NCBI RefSeq assembly: GCF_028736115.1
Contig: NZ_CP117877.1
Location: 4,216,001 to 4,280,000 of the forward strand
From: Mucilaginibacter sp. KACC 22063
Lineage (GTDB): Bacteria; Bacteroidota; Bacteroidia; Sphingobacteriales; Sphingobacteriaceae
Direction of reading: 5' to 3'
Length of the DNA stretch: 64,000 nt
The notes under the pieces were generated by a model, which did not search any database, was not told the DNA's origin, and saw only the letters and a program-made list of their open reading frames with translations. The translations under genes were made by a program, and so were the position numbers. Positions 18,290-25,268 of the stretch are shown one piece after another (the stretch's first letter is position 1; the number at the start of each line of letters is the position of its first letter).

Positions 18290-18319
18290 TACGTATGCTT
18301 TAATTATATTTGTACGTAT
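18289..18319 (+). promoter_or_regulatory. Toxin-antitoxin promoter with paired TACGTA operators
   Basis: A TATATTTG -7 box (18305-18312) is flanked by two TACGTA palindromes at 18290-18295 and 18313-18318, with centres 23 bases apart, or about two helical turns. The ATG of the antitoxin is at 18332. Such flanking repeats are typical of autoregulation by an antitoxin, but binding is inferred. The left repeat abuts the kbl stop codon. Confidence 0.5.
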
Positions 18320-18331
18320 AGTTAAAAGATC

Positions 18332-18613
18332 ATGGCAACATCGAAACTGACATTAAGTATAGAAACTGATACCATAGAGCAAGCCAAGCAATATGCAAAA
18401 AAGCAGCATACCAGCTTGTCGAAACTAATTCAGGGATATTTACAAAGTGTTGCCAGGGATAACAAAAAAGGTACTGATCCGCTGCTTAACAAAATTAAAG
18501 AAGCAGAAATTTCTGATACAGTAAAATCGCTTACAGGTATTATTAAAGTGCCTGACAATTTTGATACTGACAGCGCAAAGGATCAATACATGAAAGAGAA
18601 ATATGGCTTATAA
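18332..18613 (+). CDS. DUF6364 family antitoxin
   Basis: 93 residues. The N-terminal part (KLTLSIETDTIEQAKQYAKK, then TSLSKLIQGYL) reads as a strand followed by two helices of a ribbon-helix-helix DNA-binding unit. The polar C-terminus (KVPDNFDTDSAKDQYMKEKYGL) resembles the toxin-wrapping tails of type II antitoxins. It overlaps the following PIN gene by 11 bases, the standard antitoxin-first layout. It should bind and inhibit the PIN RNase and repress its own promoter, which carries paired TACGTA repeats. Confidence 0.85.
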   Translation: MATSKLTLSIETDTIEQAKQYAKKQHTSLSKLIQGYLQSVARDNKKGTDPLLNKIKEAEISDTVKSLTGIIKVPDNFDTDSAKDQYMKEKYGL

Positions 18614-19022
18614 AAAATTGTTTATCGACAGCGATATCCTTTTGGATTTGCTGTTGGAACGAGAGCCATATGTTCATTTTACAAAGTACCTGCTATCTGA
18701 ATACAGTAAGTATGGTTTGGTGCTTACAACGTCGGCATTGGTTATGGCAAATATTAATTATGTAATAACCGGCAGGATTGGAAAAGCACAGGCGAAAAAG
18801 AGTTTAAGTGCTTTACTCGAAATATTGGATGTGCTGCCTTTTGAAGCAGAGGCTTTTAAATCAGCCTTAGATAGCAAGTTTGGTGACATTGAAGATGGCA
18901 TACAACACTTTATAGCACTTAAAAACAACTGTGATGTTATTATCACAAGAAATTTGAAAGATTATAAGCACTCGGCATTACCGGTTTTAACGGCCGAGCA
19001 ACTTTTAAAGACGATAATATAA
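18603..19022 (+). CDS. PIN-domain toxin (VapC-like RNase)
   Basis: 139 residues covering a single PIN domain. Acidic metal-binding residues are in place: Asp9/Asp11 in FIDSDILLD, Glu97/Asp98 in GDIEDGIQHF, and the ITRNLKDY motif (Asn117, Asp120) that closes most PIN domains. PIN toxins cut RNA, often tRNA or rRNA, using Mg2+ or Mn2+. Its start lies within the antitoxin gene and its stop (TAA 19020-19022) shares a base with the pheS ATG, so toxin and pheS appear translationally linked, an unusual neighbour for a toxin. Confidence 0.88.
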   Translation: MAYKKLFIDSDILLDLLLEREPYVHFTKYLLSEYSKYGLVLTTSALVMANINYVITGRIGKAQAKKSLSALLEILDVLPFEAEAFKSALDSKFGDIEDGIQHFIALKNNCDVIITRNLKDYKHSALPVLTAEQLLKTII

Positions 19023-20056
19023 TGCAACAACAAATAGATCAATACACCGCAGAGATTAATGCTTTTAGCCCGGCAAATGCCGACGAGCTTGAAGCATTCC
19101 GCATAAAGTATTTAGGCACCAAAGGATTGATCAAAGATTTATTTGAGCAGTTTAAAAGTGTAGGACCCGAAGAAAAGCGCACTTATGGTAAGGTGCTTAA
19201 CCAGTTTAAGCAAATGGCCGAAGCTAAGTACACTGAACTTAAAGAGCAATTTGACTCGCAAACGGTAAGCACAAAATCAGACATTGATCTAACCTTGCCT
19301 GGCAGCGGGCTTGAAGTTGGTTCACGCCATCCGCTTTCTTTAGTACAAAGCGAGATCGTCGATATCTTTAAACGCCTGGGCTTCGTAGTAGCCGAAGGCC
19401 CAGAGATTGAAGATGACTGGCATAACTTCTCGGCGCTTAACTTCCCGGACGAGCACCCTGCCCGCGATATGCAGGATACCTTCTTTATTAAGAAAAACAC
19501 AGGTAAGGATGACATTGCCCTGCGTACGCATACCTCATCGGTACAGGTGCGCATGATGGAGAATGGCAAACCACCGTTCCGTGCCATTATGCCAGGCCGT
19601 GTTTACCGTAACGAAGCTATTTCGGCACGTGCACATTGTTTCTTCCACCAGGTAGAGGGTTTATACGTTGACGAGAACGTTTCATTTGCCGACTTAAAGC
19701 AGACTTTATATCACTTTGTGCAGGAGCTTTACGGCGAAGGTACCAAGGTGCGTTTTCGCCCTTCGTACTTCCCGTTTACCGAGCCCTCAGCAGAGATGGA
19801 TATTTCATGTACCATTTGTAAGGGCGCTGGCTGTAACATGTGTAAGCATACCGGCTGGGTAGAAATTTTAGGCTGCGGTATGGTTGACCCTAACGTTCTG
19901 GAAAACTGTGGCATCGACAGCGCTAAATACACAGGCTTTGCTTTTGGTATGGGTGTTGAGCGTATTGCCAACCTTAAATATGTGATCCGCGACTTGCGCT
20001 TGTTCTCAGAAAACGACGTACGCTTCCTGAAACAGTTTAAAACAGAAATGATATGA
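19022..20056 (+). CDS. pheS: Phenylalanine-tRNA ligase alpha subunit
   Basis: 344 residues, normal for bacterial PheS. With PheT (not in this window) it charges tRNA-Phe. Visible: the N-terminal coiled-coil domain (about 1-85), class II motif 1 region HPLSLVQSEIVDIFKRLGF, motif 2 in MPGRVYRNEAISARAHCFFHQVEG, and motif 3 GFAFGMGVERIANLKY. Between motifs 2 and 3 is a cysteine cluster (ISCTICKGAGCNMCKHTGW) that could bind zinc, seen in some bacterial lineages. It is essential. The TAATG junction with the PIN toxin means it may be carried on the toxin-antitoxin transcript. Confidence 0.95.
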   Translation: MQQQIDQYTAEINAFSPANADELEAFRIKYLGTKGLIKDLFEQFKSVGPEEKRTYGKVLNQFKQMAEAKYTELKEQFDSQTVSTKSDIDLTLPGSGLEVGSRHPLSLVQSEIVDIFKRLGFVVAEGPEIEDDWHNFSALNFPDEHPARDMQDTFFIKKNTGKDDIALRTHTSSVQVRMMENGKPPFRAIMPGRVYRNEAISARAHCFFHQVEGLYVDENVSFADLKQTLYHFVQELYGEGTKVRFRPSYFPFTEPSAEMDISCTICKGAGCNMCKHTGWVEILGCGMVDPNVLENCGIDSAKYTGFAFGMGVERIANLKYVIRDLRLFSENDVRFLKQFKTEMI

Positions 20057-20475
20057 GGTTTAAGTTAGGTGTATTGCTGTTGATGATGGTGGGTTTGTTA
20101 TCGTGCGGTAAAGGCGATACATCTGGCATACCTTATGTAGCTGTAAATTTTCAGGGCCAGTTATCTGACCCTAATCTCAGCAGACTGAACAGTATAGGTG
20201 GTTCGGTAGTAGTAAACGGATATGGCGTAGCAGGCTTGGTTATATTTCATAATCCAAGCGGCGGCTTTGCCGCTTATGACCGTTGCAGCAGTTATCAGCC
20301 TGAAAAAAAATGTGCCGTAAATATTGATCCAGACCTGTCATCGCAGGCGGTTGACCCTTGCAGTGGCTCGAAGTTTGCACTTACTGACGGCTCGCCTGTA
20401 AAGGGACCGGCCAGCAAGTCTTTAAGATCATATTATGTTCAGGTTGTGAATAATAGTATTATTGTGAATAATTAG
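20053..20475 (+). CDS. Lipoprotein with a degenerate Rieske-like fold
   Basis: 140 residues with a lipoprotein signal (LLSCGKGD, Cys about 18). The C-terminal two thirds follows the Rieske pattern: a strand-rich region, AAYDRCSSYQPEKKCAVNID, then DPCSGSKFALTDGSPVKGPASKSLRSYYVQV. Genuine Rieske proteins carry C-x-H and C-x-x-H cluster ligands; here both histidines are absent (C-S-S and C-S-G-S), so no 2Fe-2S cluster is expected. It is probably a structural relic reused for another role. It overlaps the pheS stop by four bases (ATGA) and is 3 bases before the TetR gene. Confidence 0.65.
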   Translation: MRFKLGVLLLMMVGLLSCGKGDTSGIPYVAVNFQGQLSDPNLSRLNSIGGSVVVNGYGVAGLVIFHNPSGGFAAYDRCSSYQPEKKCAVNIDPDLSSQAVDPCSGSKFALTDGSPVKGPASKSLRSYYVQVVNNSIIVNN

Positions 20476-20478
20476 TGA

Positions 20479-21060
20479 ATGGAAGCTGATAAAATCAAAG
20501 AAAGTATAAAGCGCGCCGCTCAGGAACTTTTCCGCAAATTCGGCTACCATAAAACCAGCGTTAATGAGATTGCCAAACGTGCTAAAATAGCCAAGGCAAC
20601 CATCTACAAATACTTTGAAAGCAAAGAGGAGATACTGCATGCACTGTTGATGGATTACATCCGCGTGAGTGTGGATGAACTGATTAACAGCGATAGCCAT
20701 CAACTTGATGAAGAAGCACACCTAACCAACCTTATCCTTAAAACAAGCCGCCTCTCTTACACCGTTTGTAATGAATTTATCGGCTGGGATTTCATCCGCG
20801 AATCAACCAATTCACAGGAATTTCTAAAAAATCTTTCTAACGAACTCGAAGAACTACTGCTTAGCTCATTCACCAAATTAAGCGGCATGCGCAAAATGGA
20901 AAGCTATCACCAGCGCCTGCGTTTCCTGATCAAATGCAGTAAAAGCATTGTTTTTAGCTTTGCCTTTACATCGGTAAGCGATTCTGACGTCCGTAAAAAC
21001 TTCGTTTCTTTCCAAAAGGAGATCCTACCCTACTTAGTTAAAGCAGCTATTGCTGTATAA
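20479..21060 (+). CDS. TetR/AcrR-family transcriptional regulator
   Basis: 193 residues. The N-terminal helix-turn-helix is typical: AAQELFRKFGYHKTSVNEIA then AKIAKATIYKYFESKEEIL (about residues 12-55). The C-terminal helical domain (60-193) would bind an unknown ligand and dimerise. It follows the Rieske-like gene by 3 bases in the same transcription unit. No efflux or enzyme target is adjacent, because the next gene has its own palindromic operator unlike a TetR site, so its regulon is unknown. Confidence 0.9.
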   Translation: MEADKIKESIKRAAQELFRKFGYHKTSVNEIAKRAKIAKATIYKYFESKEEILHALLMDYIRVSVDELINSDSHQLDEEAHLTNLILKTSRLSYTVCNEFIGWDFIRESTNSQEFLKNLSNELEELLLSSFTKLSGMRKMESYHQRLRFLIKCSKSIVFSFAFTSVSDSDVRKNFVSFQKEILPYLVKAAIAV

Positions 21061-21099
21061 AATTTATGTCGATATTTTGAAGTTTCACATTTAATTATT

Positions 21100-21118
21100 T
21101 ACTTTGAATTACAAAGTA
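21100..21118 (+). promoter_or_regulatory. Palindromic operator 1 of the winged-helix/creD module
   Basis: Perfect 7-base inverted repeat TACTTTG / CAAAGTA with a 5-base AATTA spacer. It ends 7 bases before the GTG start at 21126. An almost identical site, including the following CTTT stretch, precedes creD at 22060-22078. Proposed binding site of the regulator encoded at 21739. Confidence 0.7.
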
Positions 21119-21125
21119 CTTTAAA

Positions 21126-21755
21126 GTGGAAGAAAAACAATTAAGAGAAGATCTGCTGTCGATCCGTTCCATGATGGAACGCTCATCAAAGTTTTTATCG
21201 CTCAGCGGCTTATCGGGTATATTAGCCGGTGTTTACGCGCTTGCAGGTGCGGCGGCAACTTATATCATCTTACACAAGCCTGCCCCTGCTGATTTTATCA
21301 GCGGACTAATGACTGCCATAGATGATCTTAATAAGATCGTATTGATCGCAATAAGTGTTCTTATTGCATCAATCATTACAGGCGTTGCGCTTACGTATCG
21401 TAAGGCTCGAAAACAGTGCATACCCATGTGGGGTAAAACAAGTCGCAATTTGCTGTTTAATATGGCTGTACCACTTATTACCGGTGGCGTATTGGTGCTG
21501 GTGCTGCTTAACAAAGGCGAGCTTAGTTTGCTGCTGCCAACTACACTTATATTTTACGGCCTTGCACTGGTAAATGCGGGCAACTTTACTTATACCGATG
21601 TTAAGTACCTGGGCTTATGCGAGATAATTATTGGCCTGATAGGGGCATGTTTTCCGGGTTATGGATTAGTTTTGTGGGCTATTGGTTTTGGCATACTGCA
21701 CATTGTTTATGGCAGTGTAATGTACTTTAAATACGACCGTGAAAATACCGTTTGA
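21126..21755 (+). CDS. Multi-pass membrane protein of the creD module
   Basis: 209 residues starting at GTG (MEEKQLREDLLSIRSMMERSS), a short charged cytoplasmic head followed by about six hydrophobic segments: LSGLSGILAGVYALAGAA, VLIAISVLIASIITGVAL, MAVPLITGGVLVLVLL, LLLPTTLIFYGLALV and a C-terminal helical pair. No catalytic motif was recognised, so function is unknown. The last 17 bases overlap the GTG start of the winged-helix regulator, giving translational coupling. The palindromic operator sits just upstream. The same regulator and membrane-protein pairing beside creD suggests an envelope-related role, by inference. Confidence 0.75.
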   Translation: MEEKQLREDLLSIRSMMERSSKFLSLSGLSGILAGVYALAGAAATYIILHKPAPADFISGLMTAIDDLNKIVLIAISVLIASIITGVALTYRKARKQCIPMWGKTSRNLLFNMAVPLITGGVLVLVLLNKGELSLLLPTTLIFYGLALVNAGNFTYTDVKYLGLCEIIIGLIGACFPGYGLVLWAIGFGILHIVYGSVMYFKYDRENTV

Positions 21756-22044
21756 AAAACTCGACAAGGCCTTTGAAAACCGCATCAGGCTGCAAATAAT
21801 GAGCGTATTGGCTGTTAACGACCGTTACGATTTTAACTCGTTGAAAGAGTTGCTTAACGTAACCGACGGCAACCTGGCATCGCACTTAAAAGGACTGGAA
21901 AAAGAAGAATATATCTCCACTATTAAATCATTTGTAGGGCGAAAACCTAATACCACTTATGAAGCAACAACTAAAGGGAAAAAAGCATTTAAAGATCACC
22001 TTAATGCCCTGGAACAATTAATTAATCAACAGAAATCAAACTAA
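21739..22044 (+). CDS. Winged-helix transcriptional regulator (HTH_27 / MarR-ArsR-like)
   Basis: 101 residues starting at GTG inside the end of the preceding membrane-protein gene. It is a single winged-helix domain: FENRIRLQIMSVLAVNDRYD, recognition region FNSLKELLNVTDGNLASHLK (about 30-50), and wing EEYISTIKSFVGRKPNTTYEAT followed by a dimerisation helix. No ligand-binding domain is present. It lies between two copies of a 19-base palindrome, one before its own operon and one before creD, and is the obvious candidate to bind both. This predicts autoregulation and control of creD. Confidence 0.85.
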   Translation: MKIPFEKLDKAFENRIRLQIMSVLAVNDRYDFNSLKELLNVTDGNLASHLKGLEKEEYISTIKSFVGRKPNTTYEATTKGKKAFKDHLNALEQLINQQKSN

Positions 22045-22059
22045 ATTTTTTTATACATA

Positions 22060-22078
22060 TACTTTGAAATACAAAGTA
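22060..22078 (+). promoter_or_regulatory. Palindromic operator 2, upstream of creD
   Basis: TACTTTG / CAAAGTA with an AAATA spacer, differing from operator 1 by a single spacer base and followed by the same CTTT stretch. It lies 17 bases before the creD ATG at 22096 and 15 bases after the regulator stop. Confidence 0.7.
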
Positions 22079-22095
22079 CTTTTAATTAAACAATC

Positions 22096-23445
22096 ATGAT
22101 AACAGAACAAGAACCAAAATCGACAATCGGCCGTATTATGGAATCGGTCACTCTTAAACTTATCTTCATTACCGGACTTGTACTGGTATTACTGATCCCA
22201 TCATTCCTGGTACAAAACCTAATTCAGGAACGCGCCGGCCGCCAGCAGGAAATGGAAACCGATGTATCTGATAAATGGTCGGGGAAACAGCTGGTTGCCG
22301 GCCCTGTATTGGTAATGCCATACAAGCGCATTTATAAAGAAAACGAGGGTACAGCGAAAGAAGTAACCAAAACCAGTACAGAGTACTTATATGTATTGCC
22401 AGACGACTTGCACATCAGTTCGGGCTTAAACGTTGAAACCCTGCACCGCGGCATATTCAATACAACGGTTTATAATACCCGCATTGATATTAAAGGCAAT
22501 TTCCCGAAAGCCGACCTGGAAAAGGCAGGTATCACAGCCGATCAGCTGATCCCTGAAAAAGCTATTGTTACATTTAATATATCAGATCTTAAAGGATTAA
22601 AAACTAATCCTGTAGTGAATTTAGCAGGCAAATCTTTTGCAGTTGAACCTGCACTGAATAATGCATCAGCATTTAATAACGGCTTGCAGGCATGGACAAA
22701 TATCACTGGCCTAACCGATAAAGACCTCCCTTTCAATTTTACACTTGATTTAAAAGGCAGCCAGGAACTCAATTTTGTGCACCTTGGGAAAACTACTACA
22801 GTAGACGTGAAAAGCAACTGGGCCAGCCCAAGCTTTACCGGCCGCTACTTACCCGATAGCCGCAAAATTGACAAGAATGGCTTTACAGCCAAATGGCGTA
22901 TGCTATACTACAACAGGCCGTTTCCGCAGCAATGGACCATGAATGATAGCCTTTTGAATAGCATGAGCAAGCACGAGGAAGCCATATTCGGTGTTAAGCT
23001 GCGCATACCTGTAGACCAGTACCAGCAAACTACACGCACAAGCAAATACGCTATACTCATCATCATCCTTACATTTATATCACTATTTTTAACAGAACTT
23101 ATCGGCAAGCAAAAGGTACACGTATTTAATTACGCGCTTATTGGCGCAGCAATGATTATCTTCTATGTGTTGCTGCTTTCCTTTTCAGAACAGATCGGTT
23201 ATATGTGGGCCTATCTTGTTGCATCTATAGCCACCATCGCGCTTATTTCGTTGTTTATATCATCATTACTGCACAACAAAAAAGCGGCGCTCCTATTCGC
23301 CTTCATCCTGTCCTTATTCTACACTTTTATTTACATCATTATTCAGTTGGAAGACCTTGCTTTACTGGTAGGCAGTGTATTATTATTCATCATTATAGCG
23401 GTATTAATGTACTTCTCCAGAAAGATTAACTGGGATAGATATTAA
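22096..23445 (+). CDS. creD: CreD-family inner-membrane protein
   Basis: 449 residues, matching E. coli CreD in length and layout. One N-terminal transmembrane helix (LKLIFITGLVLVLLIPSFLV, about 18-37) precedes the family motif IQERAGRQQEMETDVSDKW and GPVLVMPYKR, then a large periplasmic domain (about 60-310), then five or six helices (about 317-442). In enterobacteria CreD is induced by CreBC and affects envelope integrity and colicin tolerance; here no CreBC is present and a palindromic operator points to the adjacent winged-helix protein. The biochemical role of CreD is not established. Confidence 0.9.
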   Translation: MITEQEPKSTIGRIMESVTLKLIFITGLVLVLLIPSFLVQNLIQERAGRQQEMETDVSDKWSGKQLVAGPVLVMPYKRIYKENEGTAKEVTKTSTEYLYVLPDDLHISSGLNVETLHRGIFNTTVYNTRIDIKGNFPKADLEKAGITADQLIPEKAIVTFNISDLKGLKTNPVVNLAGKSFAVEPALNNASAFNNGLQAWTNITGLTDKDLPFNFTLDLKGSQELNFVHLGKTTTVDVKSNWASPSFTGRYLPDSRKIDKNGFTAKWRMLYYNRPFPQQWTMNDSLLNSMSKHEEAIFGVKLRIPVDQYQQTTRTSKYAILIIILTFISLFLTELIGKQKVHVFNYALIGAAMIIFYVLLLSFSEQIGYMWAYLVASIATIALISLFISSLLHNKKAALLFAFILSLFYTFIYIIIQLEDLALLVGSVLLFIIIAVLMYFSRKINWDRY

Positions 23446-23497
23446 GATAGACATGGCACTACAGCAGCATAAAAAATACTGAAAAACTGGTATAGGA

Positions 23498-23524
23498 TTG
23501 ATAAATGTATGGTTTCTATCTTTG
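23498..23524 (+). promoter_or_regulatory. Putative promoter of the beta-barrel gene
   Basis: TTG at 23498-23500 and a TATCTTTG -7 box at 23517-23524 with 16 bases between, close to the Bacteroidota -33/-7 arrangement. The start codon at 23607 leaves a leader of about 75 bases. Confidence 0.5.
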
Positions 23525-23606
23525 GCTTCCCCCTTTTTAAGCGACTATAGCACACGCTATTATAGCCAGTAAAATCTATTTATTTAATAATTCAATCCTA
23601 TCTAAA

Positions 23607-24251
23607 ATGAAAAAACGTTTAATTTTTATGCTGCTTCCCATGGCTATTGTTGTTAGTGCTTCAGCACAAACAAAGCCGAAAAACAAGGTGACGCCAAAGG
23701 CAAAAACTACGCAGAAAGCAACAACTTATTCAAAGCCTGCCAGTACAGAAAGATCAACCAGTGTAAGAGCATTCAGCAAAGGCGATAACCTGCTGAATAT
23801 TGGCATTGGTATTGGCAGCCCTTTCTTTGGCTCAGGCTATTCATCCTCATTACCTGTAAATCCAAGTGTATCTTATGAAAAAGGCATTACTAATGAGATA
23901 AGTGTGGGCGGCCAGGTGGCATTTGCCAGCTCTAAATACAAGGTAAACTTTCCGGGTGGAAACTACAGCTTTAAAGAAAACGCCATTTATATAGGCGCCC
24001 GCGGTTCATACCACTTTAATGAATTGCTTGAGCTCGACCCAAAATTTGATATTTATGGAGGCGCAAGCTTAGGATATGTAATCGTAAACGTAAAAGATAA
24101 TCAAGGCTATAGCGGCTCTACCGGCAGCGGTGTTGGCTTCGGCTTATTTGCCGGCGGCAAATATTATTTCGCAAATAACACAGCCGTATTTGCAGAATTA
24201 GGCTACCAAAGCCTTGCAGTACTAAATGTTGGCATTGCCTTTAAACTTTAA
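23607..24251 (+). CDS. Outer-membrane beta-barrel protein
   Basis: 214 residues with a signal peptide (1-20, ending SASA), a lysine/threonine-rich linker (about 22-55, KPKNKVTPKAKTTQKATTY) and then an eight-strand-like barrel: LLNIGIGIGSPFFGSGYSS, EISVGGQVAFASSKYKV, AIYIGARGSYHFNELL, FDIYGGASLGYVIVNV, GVGFGLFAGGKYYF and the terminal strand FAELGYQSLAVLNVGIAFKL. The C-terminal aromatic/hydrophobic ending suits Bam-mediated insertion. The basic linker could anchor to peptidoglycan, but this is a guess. The specific function is unknown. Confidence 0.82.
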   Translation: MKKRLIFMLLPMAIVVSASAQTKPKNKVTPKAKTTQKATTYSKPASTERSTSVRAFSKGDNLLNIGIGIGSPFFGSGYSSSLPVNPSVSYEKGITNEISVGGQVAFASSKYKVNFPGGNYSFKENAIYIGARGSYHFNELLELDPKFDIYGGASLGYVIVNVKDNQGYSGSTGSGVGFGLFAGGKYYFANNTAVFAELGYQSLAVLNVGIAFKL

Positions 24252-24272
24252 TTTTTATCTGAAACTACCCAT

Positions 24273-24983
24273 ATGAAAACATCCCTAAAATTACCTGCAT
24301 TCTTAATGCTTTTTGTGTTAGCGTTTGCAGCTTGTAAGAAAGACAAAAAAGACGACAACACGCCTACCGGTCCGCTTGGCCCAAATTATCCGCAGGCGCT
24401 AAATAATATTGTAACGCCTGCTATTATCGATAGCCTGAAGAAGAATGGCATGGTGATCAACAGCGGCCTAACACCGCCAAGCATTAACGGGATATATTTA
24501 TTCAGCCCGGCTTATTGCACTTTTGACAATTCTGGCGATAACCGCAAAGGCTATATTTTTGATGATTACAAACTTCAGTTTCAAAATCAGAATAGCACCC
24601 AATACACTGTTAACCTGGCTTATAAAGATGTACAGTCTGGCGGGGATGCCGCTGCCGACAATAATGCGACTTATATAGCGGGGCAAAACAATTTGTTTAC
24701 CGTGTTTGCGCAATCAAAAGGCGCAACCAAGGGCATCAACTATGTAACGCTTGATGTAATTAGCGGACAGGTAGATGCTGGTGCCATGAAAAACCTGATC
24801 TGGAGCCACTACCTGGTATCAAAAGATGCTGATCCCCTTAACATGATTATACCTGTCGGCTCAACACGAATCTTTACAGATAAAGATGGATCGTCAGATT
24901 CACAAACCACCTTTAGTGTATTGCCTAAACCAATTCAAACAGCAATTAAGTCTATGCCTATATCGGGCAGTTTTAATAAGTAG
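24273..24983 (+). CDS. Uncharacterised lipoprotein
   Basis: 236 residues with a lipoprotein signal ending FAACKKDKKDD (Cys21), followed by a polar, acidic linker. The rest is a soluble beta-rich domain (ALNNIVTPAIIDSLKKNGM, INGIYLFSPAYCTFDNSG, QYTVNLAYKDVQSGGDAA, TRIFTDKDGSSDSQTTF). I recognise no family with certainty. It follows the beta-barrel gene by 21 bases and ends at a strong terminator, so the two probably form an operon and may act together at the outer membrane. Confidence 0.75.
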   Translation: MKTSLKLPAFLMLFVLAFAACKKDKKDDNTPTGPLGPNYPQALNNIVTPAIIDSLKKNGMVINSGLTPPSINGIYLFSPAYCTFDNSGDNRKGYIFDDYKLQFQNQNSTQYTVNLAYKDVQSGGDAAADNNATYIAGQNNLFTVFAQSKGATKGINYVTLDVISGQVDAGAMKNLIWSHYLVSKDADPLNMIIPVGSTRIFTDKDGSSDSQTTFSVLPKPIQTAIKSMPISGSFNK

Positions 24984-24995
24984 TCTGTGTTACGT

Positions 24996-25028
24996 AAAGC
25001 CGCCTTTTTCAGGCGGCTTTATTTTGTT
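24996..25028 (+). terminator. Intrinsic terminator after the lipoprotein gene
   Basis: Perfect 10-base arms AAAGCCGCCT / AGGCGGCTTT with a 5-base loop, then ATTTTG. It lies 12 bases after the stop at 24983. Confidence 0.9.
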
Positions 25029-25099
25029 AAAATATTCACTATACCAATTTGGTTTTCGGTATAAATTTTATTATGTTAGCATAGTAAAATTTACCACCT

Positions 25100-25207
25100 A
25101 TGAGCCGCGAATTATCCGATTTTTCAATCCTGATCGATGAGGTATTCGATCTGGAAGATGTTGAAGGAACAGATTTCTGGAAATTCATCATCAACTTGTT
25201 TGCATAA
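25100..25207 (+). CDS. Possible 35-residue micro-protein
   Basis: ATG at 25100 to TAA at 25207 encodes an acidic peptide (MSRELSDFSILIDEVFDLED, then EGTDFWKFIINLFA). It has an amphipathic, hydrophobic C-terminus and codon use like real genes of the neighbourhood. It lies alone between a strong terminator and rlmD. No family is recognised and it may be a chance frame; conservation in relatives would decide. Confidence 0.35.
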   Translation: MSRELSDFSILIDEVFDLEDVEGTDFWKFIINLFA

Positions 25208-25253
25208 CCGCTTACAGCCGTTATGCTTTTTATTACAGGTTAAAATATTTGGG

Positions 25254-25261
25254 TAACTTTG
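25254..25261 (+). promoter_or_regulatory. -7 box (TAACTTTG) of rlmD
   Basis: TAnnTTTG match ending 7 bases before the rlmD ATG at 25269, implying a transcript with little or no leader. No -33 TTG at ideal spacing. Confidence 0.4.
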
Positions 25262-25268
25262 CACCCGA

